DNA from: Affinundibacterium seohonense
GTDB taxonomy: Bacteria; Pseudomonadota; Gammaproteobacteria; Burkholderiales; Burkholderiaceae_D
Assembly (NCBI RefSeq): GCF_014284305.1
Contig: NZ_JACOFW010000014.1
Coordinates: 52,773-116,772 of the forward strand
Direction of reading: 5' to 3'
Length of the DNA: 64,000 nt
Part shown: positions 42,058 to 51,347 of the stretch, piece by piece
Position numbering within the stretch: position 1 is the first letter of the stretch
Layout of the letters: the number at the start of each line of letters is the position of its first letter
Notes under the pieces: generated by a model
Seen by the model: only the letters and a program-made list of their open reading frames with translations
What the model was told of the DNA's origin: nothing
Database searches by the model: none
Made by a program: the position numbers and the translations under genes

Positions 42058-42942
42058 ATGGATACCTCAGTTTCGAACGAAGACTTTTTGGCGACAGTTG
42101 CCGAGAAGTCGAACGGTGCCGCACTACGCGGTGACTATGAACACATGGATGCGCACTATGTTGTGCAACAAAATTGGGATAACTATACCGAGCAAGAGCA
42201 TGAGCTCTGGCGCAAATTGTATCAGCGTCAATCAGCCTTGTTGCCTGGACGAGCTTGTGACGAGTTTATTGAAGCTCTGGCGAAGATGGATATTAGTGCA
42301 GGAATTCCGGTGTTCGAGAAGACCTCAAAGGAATTGTTTGCCGCAACGGGTTGGACTATCGTCGCTGTACCTGGTTTGATTCCTGAATTAACTTTCTTCG
42401 ATCATCTCGCGAATCGTCGCTTCCCGGTCACGGTGTGGTTACGCAAACCAGAGGAATTTAATTACATTGTTGAGCCGGATGTATTCCACGACTTCTTTGG
42501 TCATGTCCCTCTGTTGTTTAATCCTGTATTCGCGGATTATATGCAGCGTTATGGTCAGGGTGGTTTGAAAGCAATGCGTCTTGGTGGTTTAGATGAGTTG
42601 GCGCGTTTGTATTGGTACACCGTGGAATTTGGTTTAATCAATACACCTGCTGGAGTTCGTATTTATGGCGCGGGTATTTTGTCATCCGGTGGTGAAGTTG
42701 AGTACTGTCTCACGCGCGGTACGAAGTCGCGTCATATCCGTTTAGACATCGAGCGTTGCTTACGTACTTTATACAAAATTGATTCTTATCAAGAGACCTA
42801 TTTTGTGATCGATAGTTATCAACAATTGTTTGATGGTACAGCGCCTGATTTCACACCAATTTATGAAAAATTAAAAGGTATGGACGTATTGCCAGCGAAT
42901 ACTTTGCTGGAAGATGAAATTGAATTACTGCCTGGCGCTTGA
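42058..42942 (+). CDS. phhA: Phenylalanine 4-monooxygenase
   Basis: Pterin-dependent, non-heme iron hydroxylase turning phenylalanine into tyrosine. The 294 residues consist of the catalytic domain only, as in bacterial enzymes. Iron ligands are His144 and His149 (FHDFFGHVPLL) and Glu190 (YWYTVEFGL); IPELTFFDHLANRRFPV and GILSSGGEVEYCL are further hallmarks. GGAG precedes the ATG. It supplies tyrosine for the route that passes through hppD. A pterin carbinolamine dehydratase (phhB) is not adjacent. Whether it shares a transcript with hppD depends on read-through of the terminator before it. Confidence 0.97.
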   Translation: MDTSVSNEDFLATVAEKSNGAALRGDYEHMDAHYVVQQNWDNYTEQEHELWRKLYQRQSALLPGRACDEFIEALAKMDISAGIPVFEKTSKELFAATGWTIVAVPGLIPELTFFDHLANRRFPVTVWLRKPEEFNYIVEPDVFHDFFGHVPLLFNPVFADYMQRYGQGGLKAMRLGGLDELARLYWYTVEFGLINTPAGVRIYGAGILSSGGEVEYCLTRGTKSRHIRLDIERCLRTLYKIDSYQETYFVIDSYQQLFDGTAPDFTPIYEKLKGMDVLPANTLLEDEIELLPGA

Positions 42943-42970
42943 ATTAAATTTAATTTAGAGTAGTTCTAGA

Positions 42971-43010
42971 AAAAAGCTGCGCAGTGATCGTCATCATTGC
43001 GCAGCTTTTT
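42971..43010. terminator. Bidirectional terminator after phhA
   Basis: A 13-bp stem AAAAAGCTGCGCA / TGCGCAGCTTTTT lies between convergent phhA and the acyltransferase gene, with T-runs on both strands. Confidence 0.9.
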
Positions 43011-43047
43011 TATTGTCATCTTGCATGGCAAGATCGTGTGATCCACT

Positions 43048-43944
43048 TTAGTGGTGAGTATCGTGAAATTGCTGCGTATTCTTGTACACACTAGGTTCGC
43101 CCTCTGGCCGGGTTTTGAAGCGGCGGTGCGTCCAAAAATATTCGGCGGGCATCTGCAGAATTTCTGATTCAATGTAGGCATTCATAAAGCGGGTAGAGCT
43201 GACAATATCTTGATGCGGATAGTCTTCCCAAGCCTTATCAAACTTCACATCCCAGCCGTCGTAACCAGGACGAATGCTAGCGATCACAGGAATGACTTTG
43301 GCATGGGTTGCTGCTGCAATCCGTGGCAGTGCGGTTAATGTTGCCGCCGGTACGCCGAAGAAGGAAACAAACTCTGCGTCTTTGGCGCCAAAGTCCATAT
43401 CAGGTAACATAAAGAAAGGTAGATTTTCTTTCATTGCACGAATGATGGGTTTGACACCTTCGGCGCGCGAGAACAATTTGACTGGTCGAAAACGCGAACG
43501 GCCTTTGCGCAAGGCTTTGTCGAAAGTTTTGTTTCTTTGCGTGGTGTAGATTGAGCACAGCGAGGATTCCAGCATCACAGCCACGCCAGCCACATCCAGA
43601 CTAACGAAATGCGGACACATAAAGATTGTTGGCGAGCTCGTCATTTCTGCCATCGGCATTGCATACTCGACGTGAATCAATTTACGTAAACGGCGTTCTG
43701 ATGACCACCACAAAATGCCACGCTCGAGCACGCTGCGTACATACACTTGGAAATGGCGTCGTGTGATCTTCTTTCTTTCAGATTCTGGCATTTGCGGAAA
43801 ACATAAACGCAAATTTGTTAAGCAGATGTGGCGGCGGCGACTTAATATTAAATATAAAAGACTACCAAGTCCTTCACCAATACGCGCCAAGATCGGCAGC
43901 GGCAACCAGTGCAGCAGCCACATAATTAATACGGCAAATCTCAT
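43048..43944 (-). CDS. LpxL/HtrB-type lipid A acyltransferase
   Basis: Inner-membrane enzyme that transfers a secondary acyl chain to lipid A from acyl-ACP. The 298 residues have an N-terminal hydrophobic helix (LIMWLLHWLPLPILARIG) and the acyltransferase motif H-x4-D in CPHFVSLDVAG, followed by the glycine/arginine block YTTQRNKTFDKALRKGRSRF, in parts, and LPDMDFGAKDAEFVSFFGVPA. C-terminal YFWTHRRFKTRPEGE is characteristic. It overlaps the preceding homologue by 4 bases (ATGA), so the two are translationally coupled. Which acyl position it fills cannot be told. Confidence 0.92.
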   Translation of the reverse strand: MRFAVLIMWLLHWLPLPILARIGEGLGSLLYLILSRRRHICLTNLRLCFPQMPESERKKITRRHFQVYVRSVLERGILWWSSERRLRKLIHVEYAMPMAEMTSSPTIFMCPHFVSLDVAGVAVMLESSLCSIYTTQRNKTFDKALRKGRSRFRPVKLFSRAEGVKPIIRAMKENLPFFMLPDMDFGAKDAEFVSFFGVPAATLTALPRIAAATHAKVIPVIASIRPGYDGWDVKFDKAWEDYPHQDIVSSTRFMNAYIESEILQMPAEYFWTHRRFKTRPEGEPSVYKNTQQFHDTHH

Positions 43945-44801
43945 GCGTTTTCCTGTGAATTAATGTCGTCTGGTCCGCTTACGCCATCGGGCTTTTTATA
44001 GCGGTGATAACTCCAGAAATACTGGCTTGGCGCATTGGCGATGAGTTTTTCCATTGCCTTGTTAATTGCTCGTGCTTGTTGAGCGGCATCGCCGTCGAGT
44101 GATTCTGTAAATGGCACAAAGCGTTGTACGAAGCCACGACCAAACGGCAAACGCTCCGCATAGGTCAAGATAATTGGGGCGCCCGTCATTGCGGCTAGTT
44201 TTGCCGATAAGGTCATGGTGTAAGCCGGCTTACCGAAAAAATCTGCCCATACACCTTCGCCTTCTTGCGGTACTTGATCCGGTAGTAAACCAATCGCTTC
44301 GCCTTTTTTTAAGGCCTTTGCCAACGCACGCACACCAGATAAATTCGCTGGCGCAAGTAACATGCCACTGGATGCCCGAGCATCTTCTAGCAAGGGTTTC
44401 AAGGCATCTTTTTTGGGTTGTCGGTATAACACGGTCATTTTGGTGCGCAAGGCAATTGACTTACCCGACAATTCAAAACACCCTAGATGCGGCGTTAAAA
44501 AAATCACGCCTTTTTTTGCATCAATTGCAGCTTGGGCGATTTCCCAATTTTCTAAACGAACTTTTGCCGCTAGTCGTTCTGGTTTGCCTAACCAAATCAA
44601 TGGCAACTCCATAATATTTTTACCCGCTTCGCGTAAAGCAATGCCTAGTTGCTGCTCGTATGAGGCCAATGCCATATTGTTACGCATACGCTTGCGATAA
44701 GTCGGTGATGCCGCATATACCAAGTAGCCGAGTACGACTCCGATAAAGTGTAAAACGGGAAGCGGAAAGACCGATAAAAAACGGAACAGACGAATTAGCA
44801 T
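43941..44801 (-). CDS. LpxL/HtrB-type lipid A acyltransferase, second copy
   Basis: Homologue of the next gene, 286 residues. Its features are an N-terminal membrane helix (FPLPVLHFIGVVLGYLVYAA), the H-x4-E motif in TPHLGCFELSG, VLYRQPKKDALKPLLE, GLLPDQVPQEGEGVWADFFG, in parts, and C-terminal YFWSYHRYKKP. The catalytic acidic residue is Glu here and Asp in its neighbour. A pair of such genes on the opposite strand to metK is a familiar arrangement in Burkholderiales. It is the first gene of the two-gene unit; the ribosome site is weak. Confidence 0.92.
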   Translation of the reverse strand: MLIRLFRFLSVFPLPVLHFIGVVLGYLVYAASPTYRKRMRNNMALASYEQQLGIALREAGKNIMELPLIWLGKPERLAAKVRLENWEIAQAAIDAKKGVIFLTPHLGCFELSGKSIALRTKMTVLYRQPKKDALKPLLEDARASSGMLLAPANLSGVRALAKALKKGEAIGLLPDQVPQEGEGVWADFFGKPAYTMTLSAKLAAMTGAPIILTYAERLPFGRGFVQRFVPFTESLDGDAAQQARAINKAMEKLIANAPSQYFWSYHRYKKPDGVSGPDDINSQENA

Positions 44802-44934
44802 GAGTCTGGAAATGATGGTGAATTACTAAAAATGATGGATTCTTTTATATTGATAAACCTCAAAAATCTAAGGCAATTCGACACGAATCCTGTAAGAGGC
44901 GTAAAATAGCACAGATTGGCACCTGAATGAAATG

Positions 44935-45086
44935 ATGCAGAGTAATCTGCACTCAGATCTTCGAATAAAAAGGAGCCCCCGCCGAGTTAAATAGACAACT
45001 TGCGAAGCGGGTAATAAATTTCGCTAAAGCGTCGCAGGAACTCTTTCTTACTGCGACTTTACGTCACATTTTTATAGGAGCCTGCG
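44935..45086 (+). promoter_or_regulatory. Structured 5' leader of metK
   Basis: The leader carries a perfect hairpin GTCGCAG / CTGCGAC (45031-45057, 13-base loop), and upstream a CCCGC/GCGGG pair enclosing about 28 bases. In addition GCGAA at 45002 can pair with TTCGC at 45019, an alternative structure. I do not recognise a known SAM or SAH riboswitch consensus. AGGAG precedes the ATG. Confidence 0.45.
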
Positions 45087-46265
45087 ATGGCAAATGATTT
45101 TCTCTTCACCTCAGAATCTGTTTCTGAAGGTCACCCAGATAAAGTTGCAGATCAAATTTCTGATGCAATTTTGGATGCGATTTTTGACCAAGACCCACGT
45201 TCCCGTGTTGCTGCTGAAACCTTAGTCAATACCGGCTTAGTGGTATTGGCAGGTGAGATCACCACGAACGCACATGTTGACTACATTCAAGTTGCGCGCG
45301 ATACGATTAAGCGTATTGGTTACGACAATACCGAATACGGTATCGATTACAAAGGCTGCGCAGTTTTAGTCGCTTACGACAAACAATCCAATGATATCGC
45401 CCAAGGTGTCGATCATGCTTCTGACGATCATCTGAATATTGGCGCTGGTGATCAAGGTTTGATGTTTGGTTATGCATGTGATGAAACGCCAGAGCTCATG
45501 CCAGCACCGATTTACTACGCGCATCGCTTAGTAGAGCGTCAAGCGCAATTGCGTAAAGATGGGCGTTTGCCTTTCTTGCGCCCTGATGCAAAAGGTCAGG
45601 TCACGATGCGTTATGTTGATGGCAAACCACATAGTATCGATACTGTAGTCTTGTCTACTCAGCACAGCCCAGATCAAAGCGATGGCAATAAGATGAAGCC
45701 ATCATTTGTGGAAGCGATCGTTGAAGAAATTATCCGCCCGGTATTGCCAGCAGAATGGTTGAAAGATACTAAGTTTCTGATTAACCCGACAGGTCGTTTT
45801 GTCGTTGGTGGTCCACAAGGCGACTGCGGTTTGACTGGTCGTAAAATTATTGTTGATACCTACGGCGGCGCTTGTCCACACGGCGGTGGTGCTTTCTCTG
45901 GTAAAGATCCTACAAAAGTGGATCGCTCTGCTGCCTATGCTGCACGCTATGTCGCAAAAAATATCGTTGCTGCTGGTTTGGCGAAGCAATGTCAGATTCA
46001 AGTTGCGTATGCGATTGGTGTCGCGCGTCCTATGAATGTGACTGTATACACCGAAGGCACAGGCGTGATTCCAGATGATCAGATCGCCGCATTGGTGAAC
46101 GAGTATTTTGATTTGCGTCCACGTGGCATTATTCAAATGTTAGATTTGTTACGTCCGATCTATCAAAAAACAGCGGCTTACGGTCATTTCGGTCGTGAAG
46201 AACCAGAATTCACTTGGGAACGTACCGACAAGGCGCAAATCCTGCGTGCAGCGGCTGGTCTGTAA
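45087..46265 (+). CDS. metK: S-adenosylmethionine synthetase
   Basis: Makes S-adenosylmethionine from methionine and ATP; cytoplasmic tetramer. The 392 residues carry all hallmarks: [20 protein letters not shown] (N-terminal substrate site), the ATP-binding [32 protein letters not shown] and the phosphate loop [18 protein letters not shown]. Full length and intact. AGGAG lies at proper distance. The 5' leader is about 150 bases long and structured. The downstream M14 gene follows after about 70 bases and may be co-transcribed. Confidence 0.98.
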   Translation: MANDFLFTSESVSEGHPDKVADQISDAILDAIFDQDPRSRVAAETLVNTGLVVLAGEITTNAHVDYIQVARDTIKRIGYDNTEYGIDYKGCAVLVAYDKQSNDIAQGVDHASDDHLNIGAGDQGLMFGYACDETPELMPAPIYYAHRLVERQAQLRKDGRLPFLRPDAKGQVTMRYVDGKPHSIDTVVLSTQHSPDQSDGNKMKPSFVEAIVEEIIRPVLPAEWLKDTKFLINPTGRFVVGGPQGDCGLTGRKIIVDTYGGACPHGGGAFSGKDPTKVDRSAAYAARYVAKNIVAAGLAKQCQIQVAYAIGVARPMNVTVYTEGTGVIPDDQIAALVNEYFDLRPRGIIQMLDLLRPIYQKTAAYGHFGREEPEFTWERTDKAQILRAAAGL

Positions 46266-46338
46266 TCATTAGGATTTATCCTTCATGTTGAAACGTCAGT
46301 TGGTTTTGTCGAACGTGAAGAAACATCAAGGGAGAGCG

Positions 46339-47193
46339 ATGCGACGATTGAGCGCATCGCTCTTTTTATTTTGTGCATTGATGCATTCGACGGTGCGTGC
46401 CGAAGTAGTGCCTGCTACCGTTAAGTTACACCAGTGGTGTAAGCAAGTGACGCCACGCTTGCCTAAAGTATCTTTGAATGAATGCGTACTGAGTAAATTG
46501 GCACCCAGTGATGGACGTTCATTCAAGGCCATACCATTGATGACGCGTGATTTTCCAATTGATCCACACATTAAAAAAGTGCGACGTGTCTTGTTGATCG
46601 GTGGTATACATGGTGATGAAAAGACGGCGACGGCGGTAGTTTTTAAATGGCTGGCTGCGATGAGTAAATCCGGCGTGCAGGAATTTCAATGGAAAGTTGC
46701 GCCTCTCGTGAATCCCGATGGCTTGCTCGCAGCGAAGTCTACGCGTGTGAACGCACGTGGCGTCGATTTAAATCGTAATTTTCCAACCCCGGATTGGGAT
46801 AAAGAAGCATTGCAATATTGGGCGAAAAAAACCAAAAGCGATCCACGGCGCTTCCCAGGAAAGAAACCAATTTCTGAGCCAGAAAGTAAATGGATTCACG
46901 ATACGATTAAATCCTTTCAACCCGATGTCATCATCTCCGTGCATGCACCATTTGGTGTGCTTGATCTAGATGGTCCGGCGCAACCGCCAACGCGCTTTGG
47001 ACGTCTGCATTTCAATCGGGTAGGCGTGTATCCTGGCTCCCTCGGAAATTACAGCGGCATGCATCAAGACATTCCGGTGCTAACGATAGAGCTGCCGCAC
47101 GCTTTAGTAATGCCAAGTCCAAGTGAAATCGCCCGTATTTGGCAAGATATGCAAATTTGGATACGTCAACATATCTCCGCACGTAAGAACTGA
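46339..47193 (+). CDS. M14 family murein peptide amidase
   Basis: Zinc carboxypeptidase-like enzyme, probably of the MpaA type that trims muropeptides. The 284 residues from ATG 46339 begin with a signal peptide (MRRLSASLFLFCALMHSTVRA), so periplasmic, unlike E. coli MpaA. Zinc ligands are in GGIHGDEKT (HxxE) and VISVHAP (His). The substrate-binding arginine block is NARGVDLNRNFP, and the catalytic Glu is in LTIELPHAL. AGGGAG 5 bases before 46339 supports this start; the frame also opens at ATG 46285, with 18 additional residues. It lies right after metK. Confidence 0.88.
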   Translation: MRRLSASLFLFCALMHSTVRAEVVPATVKLHQWCKQVTPRLPKVSLNECVLSKLAPSDGRSFKAIPLMTRDFPIDPHIKKVRRVLLIGGIHGDEKTATAVVFKWLAAMSKSGVQEFQWKVAPLVNPDGLLAAKSTRVNARGVDLNRNFPTPDWDKEALQYWAKKTKSDPRRFPGKKPISEPESKWIHDTIKSFQPDVIISVHAPFGVLDLDGPAQPPTRFGRLHFNRVGVYPGSLGNYSGMHQDIPVLTIELPHALVMPSPSEIARIWQDMQIWIRQHISARKN

Positions 47194-47412
47194 TTGAGTC
47201 CGCATTTTTCTGATGCTTCACTGTCGCAGCGTATTGCGTTTATACTTCATTATTCTTTTTTTCGTAAGATTTAGGCGCAACTATTGATCGTCGCTAAAAT
47301 GTACTCCTAGCTGCTGTGACTGCTTCTACAATGCTTTGTCTATTGCCAAGAATCTGACCGATGAGAATATCTTTCCTAAAACCATCAAGCAAAAACTTCA
47401 ACGATAAAAATC

Positions 47413-49497
47413 ATGAAAACAAAAGTCAAATTACTCGCGCTGGCTGCAATGTTATTCAGTGTTCATAATGCCATGGCGCAGACTGATGATAAACATCAAT
47501 GGCTGGAAGACGTGGGTGGCGAGAAGGCCTTGGATTGGGTCAAAGCGCGCAATCAGGAAACGCGTAATAAGCTCGATAACGATGCGGGCTTTCTGAAGTT
47601 ACGTAGCGATTTGCAAGTGATCCTTGATTCCAAAGACCGCATCCCTGGCATACAAAAAATTGGTAATGCTGTTTATAACTTTTGGATGGATGCCGAACAT
47701 CCGCGTGGTGTTTGGCGCAAAACCAGTTTAGCGGAGTATCGTAAGCCATCGCCAAAATGGGAAATGGTGATGGATCTCGATGCGATTGCCAAAGCGGAAA
47801 ATGAAAACTGGGTTTTTAAAGGCAGCCAGTGTCGCGAGCCTGCCTACGATCGTTGCATCATTAATTTGTCGCGCGGTGGCGCGGATGCGGTGACGATACG
47901 TGAATTTGATTTAAAGACGAAGCAGTTTGTGAAAGACGGCTTTAGCCTGCCAGAGTCAAAAATGAATGTCGCGTGGCGTGATAAAAATACGCTATTTGTT
48001 GGTACTGATTTTGGCGCTGGCTCCATGACGGATTCTGGCTATCCACGCATTGTTAAGGAGTGGACGCGTGGCACACCGATCAGTACAGCAAAAACCATTT
48101 TTGAGGGTAAGAAAGAAGATATCAGCGTGTCTGCTGGTCGTGCTACTCATCGTGGCATCACACATGAAATCGTGAATCGTGCGGTGACTTTTTATACCTC
48201 TGAAGTTTTCTTGATGCGCGGTAGTAAGTTGTTGAAACTTGATATCCCTGCACAGACTGGCTATGAATTTTTTGGCACGCAATTCATCGTGACCCCGAAT
48301 GAAACTTGGACTACTGGCGGTAAAACTTACGCGCAAGGTAGTGTCTTGGCGATTGATTTTGAAGCCTTTTTGAAAGGTGATCGTAACTTCACAGTCCTGT
48401 TTCAACCAACCGATAATGCGTCGTTCACTGGTGTAACAGCGACCAAGAATTATCTCTTAATGCAATTGTTACGAGATGTGAAGAGTAGTTTGGTTGAACT
48501 GCAGTTCAAGCAAGGTAAATGGGTGGCGCGCAATGTGAATTTGCCGACGATGGGCGCGGTCGGTGTTAGTCCATTGGATTCAGAAAAATCTGACGAGTAT
48601 CTGTTGAGTTACTCAGATTACTTGACCCCAAGTGTTTTACATCTGGCCAAGGCTGGTACGGATCAACGTGAGTTGTTGAAATCAGCGCCAAGCTTTTTTG
48701 ACGCTAGTCCGTATCAAGCAGTACAAAAATTTGCGACATCAAAAGACGGTAGCAAAGTACCTTACTTCATGGTGCACAAGAAAGACATCAAGCTCGATGG
48801 CGGCAATCCAACTTTGTTATACGCGTATGGTGGCTTCCAAGTATCCTTAACGCCATCTTATTCTGGTGGTATCGGTAAAGCGTGGTTAGACAAAGGTGGC
48901 GTGTACGTAGTGGCGAATATTCGTGGTGGCGGTGAGTATGGTCCACGCTGGCACCAAGCTGCATTAAAACAAAATCGTCAACGTGCTTATGATGATTTCG
49001 CCGCAGTCGCAGAGGATTTGATCGCTAGCAAAATCACTAGCGCAAAACATTTAGGTGCGATGGGTGGTAGTAATGGTGGCTTGTTGGCAGGCGTGGCATT
49101 AACCCAGCGTCCTGAGTTGTTTAATGCCGTGGTGAGTCAAGTTCCCTTGCTCGACATGCAGCGTTATAACAAGTTGTTAGCGGGTGCCTCTTGGATGGGT
49201 GAATATGGTAATCCTGATGTGCCAGCGGAATGGGAATACATCAAACAATACTCCCCATATCACAACGTCAAAGCGGAATTGAAATATCCAAATGTCTTGT
49301 TTATTACCTCGACACGTGACGATCGCGTACATCCTGGACATGCACGCAAGATGGCAGCGAAGATGCTAGATCAGGGTCATCAAAATGTCTGGTACTACGA
49401 AAATATTGAAGGCGGACATGGCGGTGCTGCAAACAATGCACAGCGCGCGGATATGAGTGCGATTACGTATTCGTTTTTGTGGAATATGCTGAAGTAA
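47413..49497 (+). CDS. Prolyl oligopeptidase family serine peptidase
   Basis: Secreted serine peptidase of family S9A, 694 residues. A signal peptide (about 1-22, ending AMAQ) is followed by a seven-bladed beta-propeller (about 60-410) and a C-terminal alpha/beta-hydrolase domain. The catalytic Ser is in GAMGGSNGGLLAG (about 550), Asp in STRDDRVHPGHA and His in EGGHGGAANN. NIRGGGEYGPRWHQAA is another family block. It probably cuts small proline-containing peptides in the periplasm, in line with the peptide-eating picture. A palindromic repeat follows the stop. Confidence 0.94.
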   Translation: MKTKVKLLALAAMLFSVHNAMAQTDDKHQWLEDVGGEKALDWVKARNQETRNKLDNDAGFLKLRSDLQVILDSKDRIPGIQKIGNAVYNFWMDAEHPRGVWRKTSLAEYRKPSPKWEMVMDLDAIAKAENENWVFKGSQCREPAYDRCIINLSRGGADAVTIREFDLKTKQFVKDGFSLPESKMNVAWRDKNTLFVGTDFGAGSMTDSGYPRIVKEWTRGTPISTAKTIFEGKKEDISVSAGRATHRGITHEIVNRAVTFYTSEVFLMRGSKLLKLDIPAQTGYEFFGTQFIVTPNETWTTGGKTYAQGSVLAIDFEAFLKGDRNFTVLFQPTDNASFTGVTATKNYLLMQLLRDVKSSLVELQFKQGKWVARNVNLPTMGAVGVSPLDSEKSDEYLLSYSDYLTPSVLHLAKAGTDQRELLKSAPSFFDASPYQAVQKFATSKDGSKVPYFMVHKKDIKLDGGNPTLLYAYGGFQVSLTPSYSGGIGKAWLDKGGVYVVANIRGGGEYGPRWHQAALKQNRQRAYDDFAAVAEDLIASKITSAKHLGAMGGSNGGLLAGVALTQRPELFNAVVSQVPLLDMQRYNKLLAGASWMGEYGNPDVPAEWEYIKQYSPYHNVKAELKYPNVLFITSTRDDRVHPGHARKMAAKMLDQGHQNVWYYENIEGGHGGAANNAQRADMSAITYSFLWNMLK

Positions 49498-49507
49498 AAA
49501 AGCATGA

Positions 49508-49568
49508 GCCGCAGAGGCGCCGAGGACGCAGAGATTTTCTCTAGATGTTTCCTCTGCACCTCTGCGGC
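49508..49568. repeat. Dispersed palindromic repeat
   Basis: GCCGCAGAGG is mirrored by CCTCTGCGGC at the other end, with inner GCAGAG / CTCTGC pairing as well. The sequence style (GCAGAGGCGC...CTCTGC) is one that recurs between genes in many proteobacteria. It separates the peptidase gene from the ABC transporter pair. Confidence 0.75.
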
Positions 49569-49595
49569 AAAAGATTCAAATTTGAAAGTCTCAGC

Positions 49596-51347
49596 ATGAC
49601 CCTGTACCAACTCCTCGCCCAATTTATTCGCCAACACTGGCGCTCTTACGTTGCGGCTGCCGTGATGCTGTTTTTGGTTGCTGCCTTAACAGTGTTAATT
49701 CCACGTAAGATCGGTCAAATCATTGACGCCATGGTGGCGCACAACTTGGCAGGCGAAGCCTTGATCTGGGAATTGGCAACGGTGCTGTTGATGGGCGTTG
49801 CAATTTATTTTCTGCGTGTGGGTTGGCGTTTGCAATTGTTCGCTGCGTCGTATCGCTTGGGCGCACAGTTGCGTTTACGTTTGTATCAACGCTTAAGTAT
49901 GCAAGGTCCCGCATTTTTCCAGCAACAACGTACCGGTGATTTGATGGCGTTGGGAACGAATGATGCGGATGCGATTGAGTTGGCAGCTGGCGAAGCGGCG
50001 CTAGCGGGTTTTGATGGCGCTATGACATTTGTGCTGGTGATCGGCATGATGACTTTGGGCGTGGATTGGCGTTTGGCCTTAGCGACCTTGTTGCCATTTC
50101 CTTTCATGGCGTGGGCGTTCAAACGGATTACCCATCATGTGCATGATGCTTCGAAAGAGTCGTTAGAACGTTTTAGTAAGTTGAATGATCACGTGCAAGA
50201 AACCATTTCTGGCGTGCGTACTTTGCGCGTGCTCGGTCTAGAACAGCGCAATGCAGAGCAATTTGCGGAGATGGCGGAACACGCGGCAGACGCTAGTCTG
50301 CGTGCGCAAAGATGGGAAGCCGCCTACGAACCGGCAGTCGGTGTTGCCTTGACCGCCGCAGGTGCTTTAACTTTGGGTGTCGGTGCTTATCTGGTGTGGC
50401 AAAACGAAATGAGCATTGGTAATTTGACTGCATTCAGTATGTATCTCGGGCAGTTGATTTGGCCCATGTTCGCTGCTGGTTGGGTCTTGTCTTTGTTAGA
50501 GCGTGGCAAAGCAGCTTGGGGACGCTTACGTCCTGTATTGGAAGCGGATTTGGTGATTCAGGATTTAGGCAAATTACAGAACCAACCAGAAGGCACAATT
50601 CGTTTCGATCATGTGAGTTTTTCTTATCCCGGACAAGCGAATTTGGCATTGAATCAATTGAACTTTAGTTTGGGTTCCGGACAGACGCTAGGCATTGTCG
50701 GGGCGACCGGTGCTGGTAAATCGAGCGTGCTCAGGTTGTTGCTACGACAGTTCGAGACCAAGCAAGGTCATGTGACTTGGGGCGAACACAGTATCGCTGC
50801 TTTCCCTTTAGAACGCTTGCGCAATGCCATCAATTGGGTGGCGCAAGAGCCTTTCTTATTTTCCGCATCGATTGCTAGCAATATCGCTTTATCGAATCCG
50901 CAAGCTAGTCGCGAACAAATTATGCATGCTGCTGAGTTGGCGGCGATTCATGAGGATATTTTGCGTTTTCCGGAAGGCTACGATACGCCGGTTGGAGAGC
51001 GGGGTGTGACTTTATCCGGTGGACAAAAACAGCGTGTAGCGATTGCACGAGCCTTGCTGACTGATAGTCCTTTACTGCTTTTAGATGATGCCTTGTCAGC
51101 AGTCGATACCGATACCGAAACCCGCATTCTCAGACATCTTGCCGAATTGCGTTTAGCACGACCTGAGCGTAGTGCGATTATCGTTAGTCATCGTTTAAGT
51201 GCGGTTGCCGAAGCCGATCATATTTTGGTTTTGCGCGAGGGTGTGCTGATAGAACAAGGTACACATCAGCAGTTATTGGCCTTAGATGGCTGGTATGCGA
51301 GTCAGTGGAAATACCAACAGTTAGAGGCAGATTTAAATGCAGCCTGA
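49596..51347 (+). CDS. ABC exporter, permease-ATPase half (MdlA-like)
   Basis: Half-transporter of 583 residues with six membrane helices (about 1-300) and a C-terminal nucleotide-binding domain. Walker A is GATGAGKSS, the signature is LSGGQKQR, and Walker B is LLLLDDALSAVD. The residue after Walker B is Asp instead of the catalytic Glu, so its own composite site is probably slow, as in heterodimeric exporters. The start is taken at ATG 49596; the frame opens upstream within a palindromic repeat at 49545. Its end overlaps the start of the second half by 11 bases. Substrate unknown. Confidence 0.92.
   Translation: MTLYQLLAQFIRQHWRSYVAAAVMLFLVAALTVLIPRKIGQIIDAMVAHNLAGEALIWELATVLLMGVAIYFLRVGWRLQLFAASYRLGAQLRLRLYQRLSMQGPAFFQQQRTGDLMALGTNDADAIELAAGEAALAGFDGAMTFVLVIGMMTLGVDWRLALATLLPFPFMAWAFKRITHHVHDASKESLERFSKLNDHVQETISGVRTLRVLGLEQRNAEQFAEMAEHAADASLRAQRWEAAYEPAVGVALTAAGALTLGVGAYLVWQNEMSIGNLTAFSMYLGQLIWPMFAAGWVLSLLERGKAAWGRLRPVLEADLVIQDLGKLQNQPEGTIRFDHVSFSYPGQANLALNQLNFSLGSGQTLGIVGATGAGKSSVLRLLLRQFETKQGHVTWGEHSIAAFPLERLRNAINWVAQEPFLFSASIASNIALSNPQASREQIMHAAELAAIHEDILRFPEGYDTPVGERGVTLSGGQKQRVAIARALLTDSPLLLLDDALSAVDTDTETRILRHLAELRLARPERSAIIVSHRLSAVAEADHILVLREGVLIEQGTHQQLLALDGWYASQWKYQQLEADLNAA

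Noticed and set aside
44900..44940. Possible sigma-54 promoter (TTGGCAC) upstream of metK
   Set aside because: The -24 half looks right but the TTGC -12 element is missing at the required spacing.
44935..45086. Known SAM or SAH riboswitch in the metK leader
   Set aside because: No conserved core sequence of these classes was recognised; only generic hairpins are visible, so the region is listed as a structured leader.
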